DNA of 64,000 bases from Apodemus sylvaticus (lineage: Eukaryota > Chordata > Mammalia > Rodentia > Muridae). The stretch covers positions 86,572,335 to 86,636,334 of the forward strand of contig NC_067483.1 in the NCBI RefSeq assembly GCF_947179515.1, given 5' to 3'. Within the stretch, counting starts at the first letter, position 1. Each line of letters starts with the position of its first letter. The notes below the pieces were generated by a model. That model saw only the letters and a program-made list of their open reading frames with translations, did not search any database and was not told where the DNA came from. This document shows, one piece after another, positions 21,076-32,830 of the stretch. The position numbers and the translations under genes are program-made.

Positions 21076-22539
21076 ACTCACAGAAAATCCACACGAGTGA
21101 ATAACCTTGGGCTGTACGAGGAGACCGTGTTCAAAGCAGTTTCACACAGTGTCCTTCTCAATGAGCACACTGCTCAGGGCGAAATTATAAATACCCATGG
21201 GCTCCCATAACAGGGCGAACACCAGCATGCAAAGGCTTACCAGTCTGTCTATGTTGCTTTTGATGCCGAACAGGCTGAAACTGGAGATCATAATTATTCT
21301 ATAGTTAAAGTGCACTTTCCACTTCTGGGAAGAGTCTAGGATCCCAATTTTAATGCATTTTAAAATAAACTATGAGATTTCACTTTTCTTGAAGTCATGG
21401 AAATATTTACGAGTGCATGCTTTTAATTGGCACTCCAGTTAATGCTGAAATGTGTTTATTATATGTGTCTATAAATACATATACAGTTATATACACATCT
21501 GAGGGTAATAAAGCAATGGATAATACTTGTTTATAAAGTGGAAATTTTTTTTTAGATTTTAAGTTAGATTGAAGGTGGCAAGAGACTTAGGTCTCAGCCT
21601 CTCTGACCAAGTTTTAGCAAACTCTTTGTTCATTAAAAACCTTCAAAATTACAGACACACACACATACACACACACAGTGTATTTGTTACAAGGCTCTCT
21701 GCAGACCAGCAGTAAGGATCTGGTAGAGGAGACTGAAGAAATAGCCTGTGTGGCTTTTCTGAGATGTTTTGGTCCCTTTTTCTGGATTCCTGAGAATTAA
21801 AATACAGAATTAGTTTTCCACGAAGGCAATGATCTGCCTGTGTAGTCATAAGAAGGGACTCTTGAAGCGTGGCCTCTGTTCTTGTCCCACCCCACCCCGC
21901 CCCTGCAATGCAGCTCACTAGCAGGCCACACAGCAGAAGTGCCTCCACTCAGAGAGGGGCCGCTCAGCTCCATCACAATGTGCTCAAAGGGCAGAAGATG
22001 GCTTTTTGTCCCTAGGCAAAAACATCTGCTAAAGCCAGCAGCCAGCCAGATCGGCATGTCCCCAAGAGCCCGTACTGCAAAGCACAGAGACTAAAATAAA
22101 GTCCATAAACTGTCTCGCCTCTTCATTTACTACTACTCTGATTTAATGCAAATAAGTGCTTGCAGGGGAAATCTGAGTGCATTTTTGGCAAGGAGTTAAC
22201 CGAATTCTCTTTGCCTATTCACAGAATAAATAGAGCGATGGAGAAAGTCCAAATAGGGAAGAGAAAAGAAGGTGGGGGAAAGAAAAGGTCTCATCTTAAA
22301 ATAGTTCTCAAATTTAACAAAATGTGTCCACACTGAACGGCTAGGAGGATGAAAATAATTACTCTGGGATGTAGCTGTTGAACGGCTTCTGACAGTGACT
22401 GCACCACATCATTGATGGGCCTTTGTGTCATCTACAGACATCAGTGCTGAAGATTAGTCTGGGTGGGTTCAAGAGGCTGAAGGGACAGTGATGATCCCCC
22501 CAGGAAGAGCTGTGTTTGTCCTAGTTCATCTGTGAGTCT
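21076..22539. other. repeat-poor block, possible conserved noncoding DNA
   Basis: No transposon I can recognise in 1.46 kb apart from a short CA tract at 21654-21680. The section 21230-21560 is AT-rich with homeodomain-like ATTA/TAAT cores. A minus frame at 21649-21948 begins with a hydrophobic stretch like a signal peptide but ends in CA-repeat-derived residues and has no other support. Confidence 0.4.
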
Positions 22540-22551
22540 AAAATACAAGAT
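22540..22551 (+). repeat. target-site duplication of the B1 (left copy)
   Basis: The 12-bp sequence aaaatacaagat recurs exactly at 22722-22733, on the other side of the B1. Confidence 0.85.
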
Positions 22552-22721
22552 CAGCCAGGCAGTGGGGGGCGCACACCTTTAATCCCAGCACTTGGGAGGG
22601 AGGCAGGCGGATTTCTGAGTTCGAGGCCAGTCTGGTCTACAGAGTGAGTTCCAGGACAGCCAGGGTTACATAGAGAAACCCTGTGTCGAAAAAACCAAAA
22701 AAAAATTAAAAATAAAAATTA
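22552..22721 (+). mobile_element. B1 SINE, mouse type, near consensus
   Basis: Almost complete 7SL-derived element with 'cctttaatcccagcacttgg', the Mus-specific 'ggcggatttctgagttcg', 'gtctacagagtgagttcc' and a long A-rich tail. The intact 12-bp duplication and few differences from consensus indicate a fairly recent insertion. Confidence 0.96.
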
Positions 22722-22767
22722 AAAATACAAGATTAGAGAATGTCTGTCATTGGAAGGACATATGACA

Positions 22768-23010
22768 TGCTGATGTGATTTGGATATGGCTTGTCCTCTG
22801 AAGGCTGATGCCCAGATGTTGTGGCATCTGAAGGGTGTGGGACCTTTTAAGGGGCTGGCACAGTAGAGGTAAATGCTGGATTTTCAGCATGGGTAGGTCT
22901 GGCAGGAGAGAATTAGATCTTTTCTGGCCTTGGCCTGTTCTTTCTTGCTCCCTTCCTCTTGATCTCCCCCCTGCATCAACACCAGGAGAGGTTAACCATT
23001 AAGGGCCACA
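22768..23010 (+). mobile_element. MaLR LTR fragment (MST/MLT1-like)
   Basis: Starts 'tgctgatgtgatttggatatg', close to the 5' terminus of MaLR LTRs, then 'cttgtcctctgaaggctgatg' and a pyrimidine-rich segment near 22925-22975. The 3' end, polyadenylation signal included, is not visible. Confidence 0.5.
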
Positions 23011-23544
23011 CTCGAAGCCAGACCAAGGAGACTATCCTAACTTAGAATCTCAGCCTCCTTGTTGGAAGTACCTAGACGCAAGCATTCTGTTCCAAAGGAA
23101 GTCAGGCAGAATAAGGCGCATGCGTCTAGAATCCTGAGTCTAGAGGAGGACTAGGAAGTCATCCTCAGCATCACCTGCTGAGCCACATGTAATCTAAAGA
23201 CAGCAAAGTTAGTCCCTGCATTTGGGATGGCAATCTGCACTGTAAAGACCAGGGCAGATTTACAGAGATAGAATCACAAGTGGATGCCCACAAGCACAGC
23301 AGAAGGAGCTACCTCTTCTCATCTGACTTGACCTGGGCCCCTCTCCCTTTATGACACAGAAGTGAAGCTTAAGAATTTACCAAAGGCTAAGGATCTGGTT
23401 CAAGTACCTTCTACCTCCCAACTGTAACTTCACACTAACTCCACATTTTCTTTCACTCTTCTTTGCATTTCAAAGCGCCATCATGGAAATCTGTAGGTAG
23501 TGTTAATCCCTGGTACAGAGGCTTGAATCTGGCAGTGGGTTAGC
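23011..23544. other. unique sequence, nothing recognised
   Basis: Mixed-composition sequence between the LTR fragment and a B4 SINE. Confidence 0.5.
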
Positions 23545-23850
23545 TGAACTTTAAAGGCTAAGGAGACTAAAATGCTTGCAATGTAAGAATGTGAACCTCA
23601 ATTCAGATCTCCGCTAGTCATGGGAAAGGCCAAGTGTGATAGTGTGCATCTTTAACACTGGCCCTGGGGAGGGGGAGGCAGAGGACCCCTGGGAGTCCCC
23701 GACCAGCCAGCCAGTCTAGCCGAATTGGTGAGCTCCGGGTCTAGTGACAGCCCATATCTCAAAAGCTATGGCAGAGCGTGATTGAAGAGAAAGCCAGGCA
23801 TAAACTCCTGGTTTTCACGTGCATAAACCAACACATGTGCATACACATAC
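23545..23850 (+). mobile_element. B4/B4A SINE
   Basis: Dimer of an ID-like left part ('aaaatgcttgcaatgtaag', 'attcagatctccgctag') and a B1-like right part ('gccaagtgtgatagtgtgc', 'agccagtctagccgaattgg', 'gtgacagcccatatctcaaa'), ending in a CA-rich segment. This is the defining B4 layout. Confidence 0.85.
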
Positions 23851-24904
23851 AAAATCGAATGGACATGTACAAAGGAAGGAGAGGCGTTGCCAAAGCAGTC
23901 CACATGTGAGAGATTGTAAAGGCAATATAAGGAAGGGGAAGAACTCAGAGGACCGGGCAGGCTGCGGTCCATCTAGAGCGGGGAGCTCTACTCAACAGGG
24001 CCAGCCACAGGCTTCTAAGCCTGGGGATGCTGAGACCCGCTTTACAGAGAGCATCAGGGTCAGAGCCTGAACTTTGAAGGCACTCAGTCCTCTCCTTGGC
24101 TGTGTGTTGTCTCCCACCCAGCTCCATGGTTTCCAGTGGGATTATTCACACAGAGGGTACACAGCAAGCATGGGGCACAGCAATGAAAGCGGTCGGATGC
24201 CTCCAAGGACTCAGCGACGTCTGTGTACTTGCTTAGTATCTGTTAGCATTGCTTCCTGCTGCTAATTCCCCTCTATCTCACTCTACAAACTCGACATCAA
24301 ACCCTGCCCAGAGCTACCCTCTGGTAACATGGGAACTCTTCTGATGCAGGTTCCGACCACAGCAGCAAGTAAAGTAACCGATGCTGGCTATCAGTTGCTT
24401 GCTGGGTGATAGACCTAAGTCATTAACAAAAGTCCCAAACACTTCCCTAACTTTTTATCTGTAATGAGAAGCTAAAAGACATTTCTAGTTTGTTTCTGGA
24501 GCAAAAAGGCAAAACAAGGCAGAGAGCCACATGCACCATAGTATGTTAGAAAAAGAAGTGCTGACACCTACATACAGTGTTAGCAAGAACCCCGTGTATG
24601 TCTTCAATAGATCGTCTTTCTGGACACTGAAAAACCCATCCTTGATAGCCCATTTACACTGAATTCATAAAATGATAAACAGAGAGAGAATTTCTTAGGA
24701 GAGATTTTGGCTCCCAATGTTTGCCCCTGTGTTTATATAAGTCTTGAAGCAAGTATCTGGTATCTGACTTAAACACTAGGTGATGGTGGGAATTTTGTAT
24801 CTGTCCATCCACCCCACCTCCCTCCCCAATCTTTTATCCCCAATAAGAAAACCTCCTGAGGACATTAAGAGTTCATGCAATAGAACTAATAGAGATATCA
24901 ATAG
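23851..24904. other. unique sequence, nothing recognised
   Basis: About 1 kb without assignable repeats. Short frames only. Confidence 0.5.
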
Positions 24905-24918
24905 GTGTGTGTGTGTGT

Positions 24919-24950
<32 letters not shown>

Positions 24951-25000
24951 ATGAGAGTGAGTGAATGTGTGTGTGTGTGTGTATGAGAGTGAGTGAATGT

Positions 25001-25036
<36 letters not shown>
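24905..25036 (+). repeat. (TG)n microsatellite with duplicated internal unit
   Basis: TG array interrupted twice by the same 17-bp sequence atgagagtgagtgaatg (24951-24967 and 24983-24999), giving a 32-bp higher-order unit. Antisense yields a long His/Thr frame with no meaning. Confidence 0.97.
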
Positions 25037-25040
<4 letters not shown>

Positions 25041-25389
25041 GTGGGATAAATGCAAATACAAACAGGAAAATGTTCAGTGTGTGTCAATGCAGTTTTGCCA
25101 ATGGCCACCCTCTTGGTCCCCAGAGCCCTCCTCACACAACCATCTACATGCAGGCAAGACCCGTTTCCTTAAGGAACTACCACCGCAGGCAAACACAGAT
25201 GAAGAGTAGATCCAGCACTCGTTTTTACCTTCACCGATCGCATCTACATCTGTCACCCACCCGTCCCTGTGTATGCAAGGTGAAGTACATGAGCACCACA
25301 GATCCTGCAGCACTTTAGGAGAATGGCACACGAAGATCCAGAGATGAATAGTGTGGTTTTGGTTCACATCAAGAAACAATAATAAAGGT
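25037..25389. other. unique sequence, nothing recognised
   Basis: Short spacer between a TG array and a B3 SINE. The open frames that cross it start in the microsatellite. Confidence 0.5.
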
Positions 25390-25600
25390 GGGGAGGGAAC
25401 CATGGCTCAGGGGTTAAGAACACTGGCTACTCTTCCAGAGGACCTGGCTTTGAGTCCCAGCACCACACAGGGGTTCACCACCATCTGTGACTCCAGTTTC
25501 AGGGGATCCAATGCCTTCTTTTATCCCCAGCAGGCACCAGGAACACATGTGATGTACAGACACTCATGTAGACAAAACATCCACACACATAAAATAAACA
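25390..25600 (+). mobile_element. B3 SINE
   Basis: 'ccatggctcaggggttaag' (A box), 'ctttgagtcccagcacc' (B box), B3-type 3' part 'ccagcaggcaccaggaacac' and 'catccacacacataaaat' tail. The frame at 25351-25902 (183 codons) begins next to this SINE and reads through it, so it is not evidence for a gene. Confidence 0.85.
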
Positions 25601-26929
25601 ATATTTTTAATGTCAACTGTCTTTTGGTACACATACATTTCACTGTCCATCCCAAAAGAGCATGCTCAATATCTGTGAGGAACGAATATTCACAGGAATT
25701 ACATTTCCACAAGGAAAACAGAATCCAAGACCATTTCTCAAATGTGCCAAGGAGACAGATTACATTTCATAGGTTTTCTGTGTGTGTGCTTTCAGCACCA
25801 CAAACCTGCCATGGTATCTCTCACTCAAAACTTACAGCTCATTTTTTTTTAATTTACATGCATAATTTTATTAAGTGGCAGCAGGTACTATATGATTTCT
25901 AGGCTATAATGTAACAGTTACTAGGTTTGATAGACTACATTTATTTAATTTTGAATTCTCGAGAGCCTGTTTTTGTTTTTTGTTTTTTAAAAGGGGGGGG
26001 GCAATTTAACAAAACAAGCCTTGCCAACTCAGCAAAGATGGCATCTAACTGGCTGATGGGCAAATCAGAAGCCTGAAGGGATGTGCCAGGTATGAGGCCG
26101 TCTGGCGCGTGCATCTGGAAAGGGACTCTAACTGCAGTCTACAAAGCAGATGAGGGGGTGAGGAAAATTACTCAGAGTCCCAGGCTGAGCCACAGAGGGA
26201 CAGCGAGCAGGTCCCACACTGCCTGCGTCCCTGTCCCTGTCAGCAGCAAATGTTCATATTCTTGCTTTCTAAGAACACACATTGAAGGCTGGAAAACTTT
26301 ACTCCAGAGGCCATTCTGTGTAACCAGATTACTAAAGACCTTTTTTAGCATATTTTTAAATGTATGGACAGAAGATAAAGAGAAAATGCAGAGAGAAAAA
26401 TCCAAATAGTCACCTGGCATTCCAAGGCAAGGGAGGAACTGTTTGGTTAGCGGGTTTGTGCCCTGAGAAGGAACCAATCTGTTCTAAGCAAAGAACAACA
26501 GAGCGAGATTGACCTGGGGCACGCTGGTGGGCAGGTAGATCACCACATGCTTTCTGAGGGAAGCAGGAGTGAATGAAGGAGGAGAACTCTGAACTCAGAG
26601 TCGTGCTGACGCCACCACATACTAACATTTGTTAGTATGAGCCATAATAGCCTCTAGTTTCCCAATAGGATAAAATATAAAGGAGGCCTTTGTAAAGCCC
26701 ACCACGTGCACATATAGAACAGAACTTGTCCATAGGAGATAGAATAAATGTTGCCTTCTGTGAATAGATGACTTCACTGAAGAACTACTTTCTACACCCT
26801 GTTAAACTAACCTTGCAGACACAGACTCTGGCCACAGCCGTGCCAGCTCAACGGAATACCCAGCTCCAGCAACCTGAGGGACCCTGCTAAGTCAGCACAG
26901 ATGAGAGTGTCCCCTCGAACAACTGAGCA
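25601..26929. other. unique sequence, nothing recognised
   Basis: Includes a T/G-rich patch at 25970-26002 with a run of nine G. No gene or named repeat. Confidence 0.5.
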
Positions 26930-27330
26930 ACAGGCCTTATTTTCAAATTCCATCGTTCAATTCATAAGAATCGAATTCTAACCATTGTAAGTGGATATCA
27001 AGAACATTTACAGTGACTTTTGGCCACCAGCCATCCAGATCTAGAAACATCTCCTCTTACAGAAGTAGAATGCTAGACTCCCACTTAGACCCAGTAGCTG
27101 GCACTGGGCCTTTCTTGTGTGTAGATTGTTCTAGGCAGCTCTCCTTTACCTGCCTTGATGGCCAGTTTATCTCATTCAGTAATATCTTCAGGTTCACCCG
27201 CATTGTTGCAGGTGTCTGAATTTCCTTGCTGAAGGCTGACTTCCATTTGACTATATATTGTCTTATCTGCTGTTGGATGTACAGGCTGCTCCCACCATGT
27301 GGCCAGTTGTGACAAAAGCAGCTACGGACA
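26930..27330 (-). mobile_element. ancient L1 3' UTR fragment (L1M class)
   Basis: On the plus strand it reads 'tatcaagaacatttacagtg', 'aatatcttcaggttcacccg', 'ttgttgcaggtgtctgaatt', 'ggctgacttccatttgac', which matches the reverse complement of the mammalian L1M 3' region. Strongly diverged and shared in age with other L1M pieces here. Confidence 0.75.
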
Positions 27331-28445
27331 AAGGTGAGCAAACATGCTTGAACCCGCTTCCAAGGCTTCTGGACGTCTACCCAGAGACAGAACTGCTCGA
27401 TCATGCAGGCCTACTTTTAATTCTTCAGAAACTGGACTACACTTTGAAGTTAAGAACTAGAGCCCCGAGGAACTATGTGTTGGCATGACAGCTGGAGCCA
27501 TGAGCTGGCCACACTGGGCAGACAGCATTTGTCTGTTGCAGAAATGGAAAGACATTAACATGTTGCCTATAAACCATCAGCACAGTCCAGGGAAGAAAAC
27601 ACTGTGAAAAATGCCACACACATCTGAAAATGTTTCAACATGGGAAACAGAAGCAACCCTGTCCTTGGGAAGACAAAGTAGCCAGATCTTCTATGGAAAA
27701 GGACCAGGGACGTGGAGATGGAGGCAGACTGGGCACAGTAGGATGGAGGAGAGGAAGCAAAGATGGACGGACCAACAAGAGCAGGAACAGAAGCAGAGCT
27801 ACGCTAACAGAAAATGCCAGAGAAAAGTGATGGGAAATGCTGGGGACTCTGGACAGTCAGAGTGCCTTGGGGTTCATAGTAAGAGCAGGGATGGGGCTGG
27901 GTGTGTACTGTTTGTTTATGAATCTTCTTACATAGCCAAGAGCCCACAGCATGTATAGCTAATAAAGCCACCTTAACACAACAGTGCTTCTGCTCATCAG
28001 AACAGAGTAACAGATGCCGGCTTATGCACGGCCAAAGCTGTTGGCATGTGTTCATGTGTCACACACAGGCTATCACAAGGATGGCACTACCCAATTTTGT
28101 TTTTTAATTTTCAAAGAATCTCAAACTTAAAGAAAAGTTATAATTTTTTGAACTATGTGAAAATTAGTTTTTGAGCTATGAATGCCATGACCTGCAAACT
28201 ATATCTCCTCATCTCTCCTCTCCCTCTTCTCTCTCTCCCCCCACCTTTCTCTAGCTGGTCTGGCTTGCACCCAGGGCCATGTCCTGCTAGGCAGATGCTC
28301 TAACACTGGGCTACCCTCCTTTCCTCTAAACAGCATTTCTCCACGCAACAGTAAGATCCTGCAATGGCACCATAAAACAGGCACCATAACAATCATGAAT
28401 CGCTTCTCACAGTTCCCTGTGCCCATAGTCCCCGTGCCCACCTTC
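27331..28445. other. unique sequence, nothing recognised
   Basis: About 1.1 kb. A 115-codon plus frame (27611-27958) is rich in polar residues and resembles nothing I know. A C/T-rich tract lies at 28203-28255. Confidence 0.5.
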
Positions 28446-28783
<338 letters not shown>

Positions 28784-29810
28784 TCATGTATTGCTACAAT
28801 GTAATCATTAGACACTATTCAAGGTCCATCAACCATTCCCCGGTGACTCTCTTTCAGAGCAAAAGGCTCCAGCTCAAGGCTTGTTACCTTGGCATTCAGA
28901 AATGTCACCTTAGTTAGAGTCCAGCTGCTCTGCATGTTTCTCCTCCTAGGTTTTGTTTGATGCTTGCTCACGGCTGCTTTAGGTGATGCATCCTTACAGC
29001 GTGTGCTGCAGTGAGGAAGCTCACACGCACGCTGCCCTCTCAGGCGGTGCGGGAGGGATAGGAGTCATGCTGACCTTTGACCCCTTGGTTTGGGCAGTAC
29101 ACAGGACCTCTGAAATGTGAAACTGCTCGTTTTCCTCTGTAACATTTGGAGGTCCAGGAAGTTACCCTGAGATGATGCAAAGATCTCAGTTCCCATCAGA
29201 CCCAGACTCTAAGAACCCATTTATTCAGACCAGTGTGGAAGCTTGAGTTCCTATTTCCCTCAGTGCTACATCATGGGTTTTAATACTCAAACCTCCACAG
29301 ATCTGGCGAGTGGGAGCCTTTTAAGCTGGCTCCGATAGCCTTTGGACACAGCCTTCTCTGTCTTTTCCTACTCCTTTACTTTATGGCCCAAAATATTTCA
29401 GGCTCAACATTTGTTTTTTACTGTTTCAGCTGAGACTCTGACTCCACAAGAAGCATTTCCTGTGGAGATGGTACTTAGAGGCCAAGGATCAGGACAGTGC
29501 ACACTTGCTGTTCCTCCACCTAAGTCTTTAAGAGTCAGAGAAAGAAAACCCAAGTGTACTTTGCCATACACTCTTGAGTCCACAGTAGCATCTCCAGTGA
29601 ACAGGGTTCATTCAACTGCCTTCTTCCCAAAATGGCAATCCACGGCTGTGGCCATCTTCTAGTCAGCTCCAGGGTGACCACAGGAGTGTTCTCATGGTCT
29701 GTCAGTTCTAACTACTAGCTCTGAGTCATTATGGTATCCCAAGAGCCTCCCCTCCAGACTCCCAACACAAAACCCTAACTGCTAGACTAGCTATAGAGAC
29801 ATTAAGAACA
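28784..29810. other. unique sequence, nothing recognised
   Basis: About 1 kb of mixed sequence. A 106-codon plus frame (29342-29662) has no recognised features. Confidence 0.5.
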
Positions 29811-29945
29811 GCCCAGGGTGATATTGAGAACTGTAATCATTTAGGAGGCTGAGGCAGGAAGAGCATGATTTCTAAGGCAGCCTGGCTGCATAGAGTATAG
29901 ACCCTATCCTCAAACCACCAAACCAACCAACCAACAAAGTAAATA
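29811..29945 (+). mobile_element. B1/PB1-type SINE, diverged
   Basis: 'ctgtaatcatttaggaggctg', 'aggcaggaagagcatgattt', 'ggcagcctggctgcatagag' and a CCAA-rich tail match an old B1-class SINE. Confidence 0.75.
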
Positions 29946-30159
29946 TAAGATACACCCTCCCCCCCCAAAAAAAACCAGAAAGAGTCATTGTAAATGCTAG
30001 GGGTGAATTGGAATACTTCCTGTTTCTCACTGGGTGCTCCCCGGATACCTCCACACTGCCATTTCTTGTAGAACAGCTCATGCTCTCTATGTGGTAAAGG
30101 ACCAACGCTTTATCATAACTGTTGTAATTTCCTGACATCTTTGGCTTTTATTTTTTGTT

Positions 30160-30327
30160 TTGTTTTTTTAAAGATTTATTTATTTATTTCATATATGCAG
30201 ACACACCAAAAGAGGGTATCTGATCCCATTACAGATGGTTGTGAGCCACCATGTGGTTGGGAATTGAACTCAGGACTTCTGGAAGAACAGTCAGTGCTCT
30301 TAACCACTGTGCCATCTCTCCAGCCCA
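30160..30327 (-). mobile_element. B2 SINE
   Basis: Minus-strand B2: the plus strand shows the poly-T/TTTA tail (30160-30190), 'gatggttgtgagccaccatg', 'gggaattgaactcaggact' and ends 'gtgccatctctccagccc'. Near full length. Confidence 0.92.
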
Positions 30328-30535
30328 GTTTTTATTTTTTTATAATAAACACTTTTATTTTATGAATATAGAGAGCCTGAGTCCCCTGCAACAATTCCAC
30401 TGAAGTCAGTGTCATTGTCCTTCCCCAGGTTCCTCTGCGGAACCTCTTCATTTGGGACGATTCATTTTGATATTTATTATTTACTCAAATGTGAATGTGT
30501 GGTCTGAGGCATGTGTGTGCCTGTGGATGGTATGT

Positions 30536-30720
30536 GCATGTGTGTGTGTGTGTGTGTATGTGTGGTTTGTGTGTTATACTGATAGTGTGTGTGTAGAGAT
30601 CAGATGATAACCTGTAGTAACTGATCTTTCCTTCCAGCACCTGGGTCCTGGGGACTGAGCTCAGGCTGTCAGGCTTAGCATCAAGCATCTTTACCGCCTG
30701 AACTTCTGCACCAGCTCCGT
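30536..30720 (-). mobile_element. B4 SINE with TG-rich end
   Basis: The plus strand reads a TG-rich tail, 'gagatcagatgataacctg', 'gggtcctggggactgagctc', 'caggctgtcaggcttagcatc', 'aagcatctttaccgcctg', the reverse of the ID-like left half of B4. Confidence 0.75.
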
Positions 30721-32114
30721 CTGAGGCGGTCTTGTACACTCCACCTACCACCATTTGACAGTGTCTGAAGATACTTTTACTGAAGTGACTGGGCGGGGCT
30801 GTGTGATTTGCCAGCAGATGCCAGACCTGCTCCAAAGGCCCTGAATGGCACAACCCAACCCCCACGGCTAATGGTGCAGGCTGGGGCTGCTCAAGACAGT
30901 GCACCTGCTTGTCAGCTACTCACTCTTTCCACTTCTTCCTAAACAAGATGCTGGAGACAAACAGGCTAAAAAGAGAATGTCTTCGAGGTAATGACAGTCT
31001 TCTCTTTTAAATCTAAGGTTTGATTTGCTAATATTGGCAACACAGCCTTCTGCAATATGTGCAGAGTCAAAAAGTCAAATGAGAAATGCTGCCTCTGCCC
31101 TGTCCACTATGAAGTATCTTGGCTGAGTTCCCAATCAGAGTGTCCTCTGGTCTACCCTGTCTGTCATGTTGTCAGGTGCTCTGACACAGCTGATCTAGGT
31201 ACAGTGTGAAATGCCAGTGACAAAGGAAGTCAATGAAAAATTCTGTCCAATTCTTTTCAAGACCATACCAGGTTAAATAAAATATTAAAAACAAGTGTAA
31301 GTATACACAAATAAGATAAACATGTTATGATAATACAAGGCAGAATTGAAAATAATAGCTTCGCTTTCTTGGAATTGAGATCTTAGAAATATGGTGAAGC
31401 AACACGAAAAACTTTAACAAGCTGTGTCTGATATTAAAAGAAAGAGGGTTTCAAAACATTTTTCTCTCAACACACAACGCGTATCTTGTGTGCTTATGGG
31501 ATTGTTATTGGCCTGCCAGAACAGTTTACCGTCATTTTCAAAATACTCAATTCTTAGAACCAAGGGATTTTTGGATTCCATCTACCCAATCAGAGCTGTA
31601 TCTCATAACATCTTTGCCCTAGCTCCATCTAAACATAATCCTGCCCTTCTGACAGGTGAGATGTGTGTACATTGACCATTGCAGCCCAGGCATGCAGCCT
31701 AGTGCAGAACACACACGGTAAGATAGACCTACAGGCTGACAGCAAACCGGCTTCCATTTCTCTGCACAACGGCTTTCAAAAATGACCAGAGGCAAAACAG
31801 CATCTTTAATTCCTAGTTTTCAAGGAGAAGCTGGGAGGCTCACTCAGGAGACCTCTGGTGGTCTCTGTCTCCTAATGAGCTGTGGAGACTGACATAAAAA
31901 CCTGGAGTCCTTGGATCCTTAGGTTTCAAAAGATGACATATCTGGTCATTTCCAGCTCCGTTTACACTAAACCTGGCTTGACATTCACAACATTAAAGCC
32001 TCCATTTCAGATGTGTTTTTCTCCTTCCCCACTCATTATGAGAAAGGAGTCTGTTGGAAAGATAAAATGCTACTAACGAATGTAGCCTTGATACAACAGC
32101 GGCTAATATTTTAA
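30721..32114. other. unique sequence, nothing recognised
   Basis: About 1.4 kb. The part 31255-31400 is AT-rich. No repeat or gene assigned. Confidence 0.5.
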
Positions 32115-32270
32115 GAGTTATTGAGGGCTTCAAATGTACCGGATGGCATTCTAAATGCTGTGTGTGATAACTCACATGATCCAATGGCAAACTTCGACAA
32201 GGAGGCTCTTCTAATTGACCCCACTTCGTAGACAAGGAAACAAATCAGACAGCTGCTTTATAAAGCCCAC
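32115..32270 (-). mobile_element. MIR SINE fragment
   Basis: 'attgagggcttcaaatgtacc', 'ggcattctaaatgctgtgtg', 'taactcacatgatccaatgg', 'cttcgtagacaaggaaac' match the reverse complement of MIR from its 3' end inward. Confidence 0.65.
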
Positions 32271-32346
32271 AGATCTAATCGCTGTCCTATTTATGCTGTG
32301 GATTATATTTTATGCTTAAAGAACTGTTATTTTTGTTTATTTTTCA

Positions 32347-32362
32347 TGTGTGTGTGTGTGTA

Positions 32363-32401
<39 letters not shown>

Positions 32402-32421
32402 ACGTGCATGCGTGTGTGTTT
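32347..32421 (+). repeat. (TG)n microsatellite
   Basis: TG units with a few TA and CA/CG interruptions, next to a minus-strand B1-class SINE. It may derive from that SINE's tail. Confidence 0.95.
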
Positions 32422-32545
32422 TAAAGACAGGGTCTCATGTAGCCCAGGTAAACCTTAAACTTGTGATATAGCCAAGGCTGGCCTTGAGTAGCTGACGTCC
32501 TAATTTCTGCTTCCCAAATGCTGGGATTCCCAAATGCTGGCAACT
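32422..32545 (-). mobile_element. B1-class SINE, diverged
   Basis: Plus strand reads 'aaagacagggtctcatgtagc', 'ccaaggctggccttgagtag', 'cttcccaaatgctgggattc'. The final phrase is duplicated ('cccaaatgctgg' at 32513 and 32529), a small internal tandem. Confidence 0.7.
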
Positions 32546-32752
32546 CTCAGGCCATAGCAAAAAACATACCCATTAACCTGAGGAAACTATGCAGAGCTTG
32601 TCTACCTCAGCCGGTAGCTCCTGCTACTGCACCTCAAGCCAAATTCTGCATCTGCATACTGAGGAAACACAGAGGGACTCTGCAACCTGTGCGTGAACTC
32701 CAGGATGGTTTTGTATCTTGGTGCAAAGCAGAACTGACATGTTAAAGATCCT

Positions 32753-32830
32753 TAGGCTTGGAAGTACAGGTCTGCAGTAGGGCATGTGCTTAGCATGCAT
32801 GAGGCTCTGGGTGCAAGTCCAAGAAACCAT
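32753..32830 (+). mobile_element. tRNA-derived SINE fragment (ID/RSINE type)
   Basis: 'ggcatgtgcttagcatgcat', 'gaggctctgggtgcaagtcc' fit the A-to-B-box part of rodent ID/RSINE1 SINEs. Confidence 0.45.

Noticed and set aside
21649..21948. 99-codon minus frame starting with a hydrophobic, signal-peptide-like stretch
   Set aside because: The end is encoded by a CA repeat and nothing around it suggests a gene; hydrophobic starts are common by chance.
25351..25902. 183-codon plus-strand open frame
   Set aside because: Reads through a B3 SINE and into unflanked unique sequence with no domain or splice context.
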